Shown piece by piece: positions 35,630-40,000 of a DNA stretch of 40,000 bases (within the stretch, counting starts at the first letter, position 1; each line of letters begins with the position of its first letter). The stretch comes from Penaeus vannamei (Eukaryota; Arthropoda; Malacostraca; Decapoda; Penaeidae). The stretch is taken from positions 8,288,432 through 8,328,431 of the forward strand of contig NC_091561.1 of the NCBI RefSeq assembly GCF_042767895.1. Reading direction: 5' to 3'. Under the pieces are notes generated by a model. It had not been told where the DNA came from, ran no database searches, and was given only the letters and a program-made list of their open reading frames with translations. Both the position numbers and the translations under genes were made by a program.

Positions 35630-38600
35630 ATAATAATAATAATAAAAAGGCAGGGACACACTAATAATTCAAGACATAATAAACGCTAACTCTATATGAG
35701 AAAACAGCATATATTCCATCAGAAACAAATCTTACCCTTGTGTCCTTGGATCATCCCACTGAGTTGTTCTGTTGCGGTGGTTGACAAAGTAAATTCTACC
35801 ATTGGGCTCCTGCCGCTTCTCCCAACCCTGATCACATAAACCGTATAGATTAGGGTTATTGTAAATAGTTTCAAGTATGAATTAAGACAAAAGAAAAAAT
35901 TGTTAAAATCATATCACAAATATTTTTCCTTAAAAAAAAACAATGAAACATGTATAAAAGTATCATTGTGTTTAGATTTTTCCTTTTTTCCTGTCTCTTT
36001 CTCTAACTACTTGTTTTCTATCTTCACTTCAACATTGCATCTCTCATTCTAACTTTTCCTCTCTCTTTTCCCCATTTATTTCTTTCACTTTTTCCATTTT
36101 CTCTCTCTCTCACTCTTCCTTTTTCCTCCATCTTTTGCTGTCTCCATCTACTTCTCCCTTCATCTCTCTCCACTCCCCCTCATCTCTCCCTCTCTCTATC
36201 TACCTCCCTTCCTATCTTTCTTCATCCCCATATACATCTTGCTGCATCTTTATCCACCCTCCTTATCACACCCCATCTCTACCTCTCTTTCCATCTCTAT
36301 CCATTTCCATATACCTTTCACTGCATATCTCTCTCTCTCTACCCCACCTCATCTATCCCCACCTCTCTCCATCCCCATCTACTTCTTGGTTCATCTTCCT
36401 CCACCCCTCTCGTCTCTCCCCATCTCTACCTCTCTTCCTATGACTCTCCATCCCCATCTACCTCCCCTCAACCTCTACCACTGAAACTCACAGGTGGCAG
36501 TGGGCCCAGAGGATCATTCTCAGTCTCTTGGTTGGTGTTGGGATACAGGAACCTCTGTGCACTGAGCTGAGCAATGTGTTGTCGCTCCCCTTGCCATTCT
36601 TCAAATTGCCTATTGGAAAGAAAGGGGAAAAATTAATGGATGAAAATGTAAAAATGGGAGAAATGAAAGTGGAAATACATGTAATGAATGAAAATGACAG
36701 ACAAGGTGAGGAGAAACTATAAGTCTGAAAAAATAAGTTCACGAAAATTACACTAATAAAAAATAAAAATAAAAGAAGAACAAGAAGGAGAAAAAAAGAG
36801 ACCTCCTTACCTAATATGTTCTACTGTTGGCCGCTGCCAGGTAGTCGTTCTGGTGTTATGATCGACATAATAAACTCTCCCCCTTGGATCGCGACGTGCC
36901 TCCCAGCCTGCAGGTAAGGGCTTTGGTCTCTCCCATGTAGTGGAGCGGGTTGTGTGGTCTACGTAGTAGCGGCGCCCATACTGGTCATGACGCATCTCCC
37001 ATCTGAGGTAAAAATATTGTGATGATGGACTGTGACTAACTTAAGGAAAATCTTTACAAAAACAAAGCAAAACACAAAAATAACAATAAAATTTTTACAA
37101 ATAAGTAAAATAATTACGGTTTTGCTACTTACCCATGGGGAAGGGGTTCCTCCTGAACCCCTACTGTTGCAGGCTGAGCAGAGTTGCTACCACTACTACT
37201 GCTGCTAATGTTTCCTGCAGAGGCTGGAGCTCCACTGCTGCTTCCATTACTGTTTCCACTCCCTGGAGTATTGCTACCATCTGTTAGTAAGGACGAAGAG
37301 AAAAGGGCCATTTTGAGCCCCCATAGAAGTTTCTATGAGGTCTTTATCTTACCTTCCCATCTGTATATTATGTTATTTATATTGATACTGATATTTTTAT
37401 ACTGTCTCTATGCTCTTTAGAACAAACTCCCATGTCTTTAGCAACATGACTTCATTTCACTTTCAACTGAATGGATAAGTTTGGCATATACACTCAATGT
37501 AGAAAGGTATAAATGAGAATGATTATCTTTACAATACCTATCTACACTTGTCAATATGAATACAGTTCATATACACTCTACTTAATATCATAAAGAGGTT
37601 TTAGAAACTGAGAACAGAGTTACAATCTACAAAATCTTGAAGATTTTCACCAGAAGATATTGCACTTCTAAGATAACGATTAGTACTTATGTCTGTCCAC
37701 GGTTTGACCCATTTTGGACATATCTTTTATACATATACACCTTATACTATTGCTATCAATAAAATATAAACTCTGAATTTGTCTATACTCCTAGATATAG
37801 GCTGTAACATTAAACAATAATATAAAGTTATGCATCTTTCTTTTTTCTTAACCCACTAACGCCAGTACATTTTGAAGCCGAAGATAATATTTACTGGGCG
37901 GCTACAAAATCGGTGTGCGGGGCCGGCCCGGAATTTGCCTGTGCACCGGCCACGACCCGTGACATATTCAGAGCGCGAGCTCCGAATCAACGTCACACTG
38001 GCGGGACGCCTGGCAATGTTTATTTTTCCGGGTGTCTCATATATGGGAAACCAATCGTAAATGGGTTAAATCTATATGGTGGGGCCAGAATTTCCTGTGA
38101 CATAATCATTATGTAACAGGGTTTGTACTGTGTACAGCCAGTCTACCCGCTCAGTGAGTGGGAGAGTTATAAAGCATAATACATGATTATGTTATGAAGG
38201 CTATAGCTGTACCCATTACTGAGGGGTTAAATAGCACCTAGCATCACATTAAAAGAATATCTTACTACTGATTCTTGTATAATACAAGTCTCTTTTAAAT
38301 GTCTCATGGCACATATTGAAATACATAATTGTAAACTAAATACACCACTAAAAATTTTAGGACCATGCATGGCAAATCATCTTTTCATGTGAACAAAAAT
38401 TATGACAAAGCATGCCTATTTTGTCTTTTAACCCACTAACGACAGGTGTCCTATAAATGAGAGACCTAAAAAATTAAATATTGCCGGGCGTCCCGCCAGT
38501 GTGACGCTGTATTGGGGCACATGTTCCGACGCAGCAGCGGGCCATGGCAGGCAAATAGACTCCGGGGAAACTCCGCCGGCCGATTTTGTAGCCCCCTGGA

Positions 38601-39938
38601 ATCTTTTATTTTTGGCTTCAAAGTATACTAGCATGAATGGGTTAAGAAACATAGTATATCAATATACAAAATACTTTAACAGAAACTGACCTGAGTTCCG
38701 TTTATTTTTATGGGCTCTGTGATGACGATTTGCAGGTCTTGGGGCAAGCCCAGGTGGTTTTGGTGCAGCAGCAGAGGAAGCAGAGTGCTGTGGGGTGCCA
38801 TTGGTAGGAAGTTTTCCATTGGTGGCATTGCTGGCAACTTGTGGTGGATTAGGCTGATGATTAGCCTGGGGAGACACATTCCCTGGCACAGGGGGAGCTA
38901 TAGATTCTGCACCATTGGGTCTCCCATTCTGGTTTCCTGAACTGTCAGTGGGACTCTCTCCACCTAATACCACAACGGCAGACCCATTGCCCACACTCTT
39001 CCTAGCCCGGGCGCTTGGATGGGACGAGGCAGCCTGGCCATCACTATTAATGGAAGGAAGAGACGGGATGGGGCTGTGTGTTGCAGACGTGTGTGAGGTA
39101 TGGGTGATAGTTGTGCCAGAGTTGGACTGGCTGCCACTTGCTGACATAATGGCAGGCAAGGCTGCTCCTGAATGGGCATCAGACTGGATCAGCTTGGGTG
39201 GAGGGGGTACAGGTGGCGGAGTTTTGCCACCAACTCGAACTGTGACTGTATTGCTTCCACTGACATTCCCACCACTCACATTCACAACTGCAAAAAGAAA
39301 ATTAAAAGTCATTTAGTAAACATGCCAGTCATTGGATTTACACACATCTTATATATAACCTGCACTGCTGAATTTCACTCTCTAACCTTTTAGAACATAA
39401 TTTCTTCAATCATATGATAGATCATTTCAAAAGTACTAATAAACAGCTTTACTTTGTCCTTTTAAAACAATACCATAAATATAACTACTCATGAATCAGT
39501 CATTACATGATAATTTAGGAATTTAGACTGTAATTAAAAAAAAAAAAGAGAAAGGAAAAATGTATAGCCTAAAATATCTCAACATCAACTAAAGCAAAAT
39601 ATCAAGCTCCTATCAATTAGAATAATTCAACAACATACTGAAAGGTTTAGGAAAGATCCCTTCCTTACTCAACTTGCACTGCTATGTATATTTAGTGCGT
39701 AAAAAGAGATACTCTGACTTATACATAGTCATGGCCGACCTACATGATGTACAGTGACACTAACAAAAATTTTATCACAACACAAAAAAAAAAAAAAAAA
39801 AGGAAAAAAAGAAAGAAAAGAAAAATAAATGAACTTTACCAGTTGGAAGGTTATAGTTGACTTCCCTTTGTCTAGCGCCTCCCTGGGTTAAAATATTCAA
39901 GCCATCTAGGGTGACTGTGATAGTAGGAGGCTGGGAAG
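27658..39938 (-). CDS. Su(dx): Su(dx)/WWP1/ITCH-type HECT E3 ubiquitin ligase, 15 coding exons (5' end outside)
   Basis: This gene encodes a NEDD4-family E3 ligase, which takes ubiquitin from an E2 onto a catalytic Cys and passes it to substrates recruited by WW domains. In flies Su(dx) acts on Notch trafficking with Deltex. The exons join in frame to about 850 residues. They comprise the last C2 strand (TITVTLDGLNI), a ~200-residue Pro/Ser/Gly-rich linker with KTPPPVPPPPK, four WW domains and the complete HECT domain ending GFGQE. WW signature Trp pairs are at 36999-37001/36933-36935, 36903-36905/36837-36839 and 35822-35824/35756-35758. WW4 has Trp at 35477-35479 and Phe at 35411-35413, as usual in this subfamily. 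The catalytic Cys (SHTCFNRLD) is at 27757-27759. Four WW domains and GFGQE favour Su(dx)/WWP1/ITCH over NEDD4 or SMURF. Most of the C2 domain lies upstream of the window. Confidence 0.96.
27831..29324 (-). other. Last ligase intron, 1.49 kb
   Basis: GT-AG intron of AT-rich sequence. I recognise no repeat family or exon in it. Confidence 0.9.
29325..29421 (-). CDS. Su(dx): Ligase exon: HECT C-lobe start (97 bp)
   Basis: It encodes FVREIDNEKRARLLQFVTGT and CRVPVGGFAELM. RLLQFVTGTCRxPVGGFAEL is a universal NEDD4-type HECT motif. Acceptor TCTTTTAG, donor GTATGT. Confidence 0.97.
29500..30470 (-). pseudogene. Dead LINE reverse-transcriptase fragment
   Basis: On the - strand, broken frames resemble a non-LTR reverse transcriptase. 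In order these are LRKGKGNA near 30340, GKVLSLILLKSIR near 30250, KVFDSWQHESF near 30150, and NFKITDLDFADT at about 29868-29906, followed by SPIGLEVPWTEAKIQVFGC. LDFADT corresponds to the catalytic FADD box, with the second Asp changed. Many stops and frameshifts are present; the 5' part of the element is absent. It lies in an intron in the same orientation as the ligase gene. Confidence 0.75.
30585..31235. repeat. Diverged direct duplication within a ligase intron
   Basis: TACCTTTACAAAATATGG, then CCCTATTGAAAATAATGACTGA (30584-30627), matches TACCTTTACAGAATAGCA, then CCCTATTGAAAATGATTCTGA (31035-31074), about 451 bp apart. The similarity continues through an ACAGTA-TATA segment and AATGAACTTAAGAAAGTTCC (30752) against ACTGAACTTTGGCAAGTGTCC (31166). 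Confidence 0.7.
30645..30715. repeat. (TA)n microsatellite
   Basis: About 35 TA units have one GTA interruption near the 3' end. The sister copy of the duplication has only a short TATATATT at the same place (about 31109-31117). Confidence 0.97.
31750..31975 (-). CDS. Su(dx): Ligase exon: HECT domain before the C-lobe (226 bp)
   Basis: It encodes LMMQWRLTRGQEAQTRHFLE, GFSEVVPLEWLKYFDERELE, LLLCGMQEIDICDWQKHTIY and RHYNRSSKQIMWFWQ. The ELELLLCGMQEID and TIYRHY motifs are typical. Acceptor ATTACAG, donor GTAAGA. Confidence 0.97.
32262..32386 (-). CDS. Su(dx): Ligase exon: HECT N-lobe, E2-binding subdomain (125 bp)
   Basis: It encodes ECCLEMTFCTDFEVLGKITE, VELKPGGKDIQVTEENKEEY and I. The ELKPGG-IxVTEENKEEY motif is conserved throughout NEDD4-type ligases. 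Acceptor TTTCTAG, donor GTAAGT. Confidence 0.97.
32700..32770. repeat. A/G-rich low-complexity tract
   Basis: AAAGAAAAG and GAGAGAGA units lie in the intron between exons 32262-32386 and 32872-33021. Confidence 0.9.
32872..33021 (-). CDS. Su(dx): Ligase exon: HECT N-lobe (150 bp, symmetric)
   Basis: Phase 0 at both ends. It encodes ALYHGKFIYSGFTMPFYKRM, LNKKLTMKDLESIDPEFYNS and LVWIRDNNIE, part of the N-lobe including the E2-binding subdomain approach. Acceptor TTTTCCAG, donor GTGGGT. Confidence 0.97.
33973..34132 (-). CDS. Su(dx): Ligase exon: HECT N-lobe (160 bp)
   Basis: It encodes EWFFQLSHEVLNPMYCLFEY, NNYSLQINPASEVNPDHLTY and FKFIGRFIAM. WFFLLSHEVLNPMYCLFEY-like text is diagnostic for the family. 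Acceptor CTTTACAG, donor GTGAGT; it ends in phase 0. Confidence 0.97.
34298..34456 (-). CDS. Su(dx): Ligase exon: HECT N-lobe (159 bp)
   Basis: It encodes SNTVAGHIKISVTRQTLFED, SFHQVMRL and RRRLFIIFRGEEGLDYGGIA. The RGEEGLDYGG segment is highly conserved in NEDD4-family HECT domains. Acceptor TTCCAG, donor GTAAGC. Confidence 0.97.
34770..34856 (-). CDS. Su(dx): Ligase exon: start of HECT domain (87 bp)
   Basis: It encodes ANRGQYGIPVVYERSFRWKL and GQFRYLCQ, the beginning of the HECT N-lobe (YERSFRWK and FRYLCQ are subfamily hallmarks). Acceptor GGTTGCAG, donor GTAGGT. Confidence 0.95.
35255..35331. repeat. (TA)n microsatellite with ATACAT interruptions
   Basis: TATA/ATACAT units from about 35255 are followed by an uninterrupted (TA)n run at about 35284-35331, in the intron after WW4. 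Confidence 0.96.
35382..35513 (-). CDS. Su(dx): Ligase exon: WW4 (132 bp)
   Basis: It encodes MGLEEEALPAGWEMRLTDDG, RQYFVDHNTRQTTFQDPRPG and AKQ. The second signature Trp is Phe, which is normal for the fourth WW domain of WWP1/ITCH proteins. The donor is GTAGGA, weaker than the gene's other donors, but it gives correct phase with the next exon. Confidence 0.95.
35585..35645. repeat. (GTA)n-(TAA)n microsatellite
   Basis: About 14 GTA units are followed by about six TAA units in the intron between WW3 and WW4. Confidence 0.97.
35736..35827 (-). CDS. Su(dx): Ligase exon: WW3 (92 bp)
   Basis: It encodes GWEKRQEPNGRIYFVNHRN and TTQWDDPRTQ, a canonical WW domain with both Trp residues. Acceptor GTGATCAG, donor GTAAGA; it ends two bases into a Gly codon. 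Confidence 0.97.
35970..36485. repeat. Pyrimidine-rich degenerate repeat in a ligase intron
   Basis: The + strand is dominated by C and T with repeated phrases CATCTCT, CCATCCCCATCTAC and CTCTCCATC at uneven spacing. It fills most of the intron between exons 35736-35827 and 36492-36609. Open frames here are artefacts of composition. Confidence 0.8.
36492..36609 (-). CDS. Su(dx): Ligase exon: WW2-WW3 spacer helix (118 bp)
   Basis: It encodes QFEEWQGERQHIAQLSAQRF, then LYPNTNQETENDPLGPLPP, the helical linker that separates the WW pairs in this subfamily, where it restrains the HECT domain in WWP1/WWP2/ITCH. QRFLY and NDPLGPLPPGWE are characteristic. Acceptor CCAATAG, donor GTGAGT. Confidence 0.93.
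36811..37002 (-). CDS. Su(dx): Ligase exon: WW1 and WW2 (192 bp)
   Basis: It encodes WEMRHDQYGRRYYVDHTT, then TTWERPKP (WW1), and LPAGWEARRDPRGRVYYVDH, then TTTWQRP (WW2). Both have the two signature Trp residues, the YYVDH core and the closing Pro, and so should bind PPxY motifs. The boundaries are TTTTTACCTCAG acceptor and GTAAGG donor. Confidence 0.97.
37133..37280 (-). CDS. Su(dx): Ligase exon: linker to start of WW1 (148 bp)
   Basis: The acceptor is ACTAACAG and the donor is GTAAGT. It encodes a Ser/Gly/Asn-rich segment (DGSNTPGSGNSNGSSSGAP, then SSSSSGSNSAQP), then EEPLPHG, where LPHG begins the first WW domain. The last codon is completed in the next exon. Confidence 0.92.
37848..38069 (+). 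mobile_element. piggyBac-like MITE, copy 1
   Basis: TTAA flanks both ends (37848-37851 and 38066-38069). The termini read CCCACTAACG and, on the other strand, CCCATTTACG, matching at 8 of 10 positions. TTAA targets and CCC ends are typical of piggyBac elements. The interior is GC-rich (TCACACTGGCGGGACGCC) in an otherwise AT-rich intron. No transposase is encoded; the open frames at 37872-38116 are incidental. Confidence 0.75.
38428..38645 (-). mobile_element. piggyBac-like MITE, copy 2 (inverted)
   Basis: This copy is also TTAA-flanked (38428-38431 and 38642-38645). Read on the - strand it follows copy 1 along its length: TGAAGCC, GGCTACAAAATCGG, GTCACACTGGCGGGACGCC, GGCAATRTTTA and a final TAGTGGGTTAA. 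It differs by substitutions and small indels, mainly in the central GC-rich part. It lies 45 bp downstream of the 597-bp ligase exon's donor, in the intron. Confidence 0.75.
38691..39287 (-). CDS. Su(dx): Ligase exon: Pro/Ser/Gly-rich linker (597 bp)
   Basis: The acceptor is TTTTTGCAG and the donor is GTCAGT; the exon is in phase with its neighbours. It encodes a low-complexity linker of about 199 residues with a polyproline stretch KTPPPVPPPPK resembling an SH3 ligand, many Ser/Asn/Gly, and a basic end (NRHHRAHKNKRNSG). ITCH has an SH3-binding Pro-rich region at this location; the sequence itself is poorly conserved, so function is inferred from position. An overlapping open frame on the other strand is a shadow. 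Confidence 0.88.
39840..39938 (-). CDS. Su(dx): Ligase exon: end of C2 domain (99 bp)
   Basis: The acceptor is CTTTCAG and the donor is GTAAAG. The exon starts two bases into a codon's remainder and ends one base into the next. It encodes SQPPTITVTLDGLNILTQGG and AREVNYNLPT-like text (RQREVNYNLPT). The TVTLDGL segment matches the final beta strand of C2 domains in WWP1/ITCH proteins. Confidence 0.88.
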
Positions 39939-40000
39939 CTGAAAGTTCAATTATCAAGAATTAAATTAAATGAAAACTCGAAACAGTAAGTCTCAGTTAT

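Noticed and set aside
37872..38116. Small open frames in the MITE
   Set aside because: They arise from GC-rich non-coding MITE sequence, are unlike any transposase, and are not conserved in the sister copy's orientation.
38915..39316. 133-codon open frame on the + strand
   Set aside because: It is the antisense shadow of the Pro/Ser-rich linker exon of the ligase.

Overview
The window looks like AT-rich nuclear DNA of an arthropod, most probably a decapod crustacean such as a penaeid shrimp. The evidence is arthropod-like intron-rich genes, very dense and long simple-sequence repeats (CT, CTCCCT, CTCTCGCT, CACT, CA, GA, GT, AAT, TA, GTA) and decayed non-LTR retroelements. The lineage is inferred from these features and was not tested by any search.

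Two protein-coding genes lie tail to tail. On the + strand, the last three coding exons of a heterotrimeric G-protein alpha-o subunit occupy 2408-3911, followed by a 3' UTR probably running to about 7440. On the - strand, fifteen coding exons between 39938 and 27658 encode most of a NEDD4-family HECT ubiquitin ligase of the Su(dx)/WWP1/ITCH type: the last C2 strand, a Pro/Ser/Gly-rich linker, four WW domains and a complete HECT domain. Both genes run off the window at their 5' ends. Every exon-exon junction listed keeps reading frame, and all have GT/AG boundaries.

Directly downstream of the G-alpha-o 3' UTR, at 7656-8813, lies a decayed copy of the same three terminal exons, in order, with recognisable splice sites but several stop codons. 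A matching stretch of 3' UTR follows at the expected distance (7167-7228 against 11868-11923). This is a DNA-level tandem duplication of the gene's tail, not a processed pseudogene.

From 13.1 to 20 kb is a nest of one retroelement family. Copies A (13135-16075) and C (17540-19985) each have a 5' leader, a broken gag-like ORF1 with zinc knuckles, a Pro/Ser-rich tail and a 3' UTR, with no recognisable endonuclease or reverse transcriptase. Copy B (16640-17175) is a leader joined directly to a 3' UTR. Copy C runs into a striking satellite (19993-20799) in which the repeat unit changes stepwise along the array.

From 20.8 to 27.65 kb I see no coding exon. The stretch may be the ligase 3' UTR plus intergenic DNA, and it holds several large microsatellites. 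Ligase introns contain a dead LINE reverse-transcriptase fragment (29500-30470), an intronic direct duplication (30585/31035), TA and GTA microsatellites, and two inverted copies of a TTAA-flanked, GC-rich piggyBac-like MITE (37848-38069 and 38428-38645). I did not find a novel multi-gene system. The most notable items are the duplicated G-alpha-o tail, the gag-only retroposon family, the graded satellite and the inverted MITE pair.
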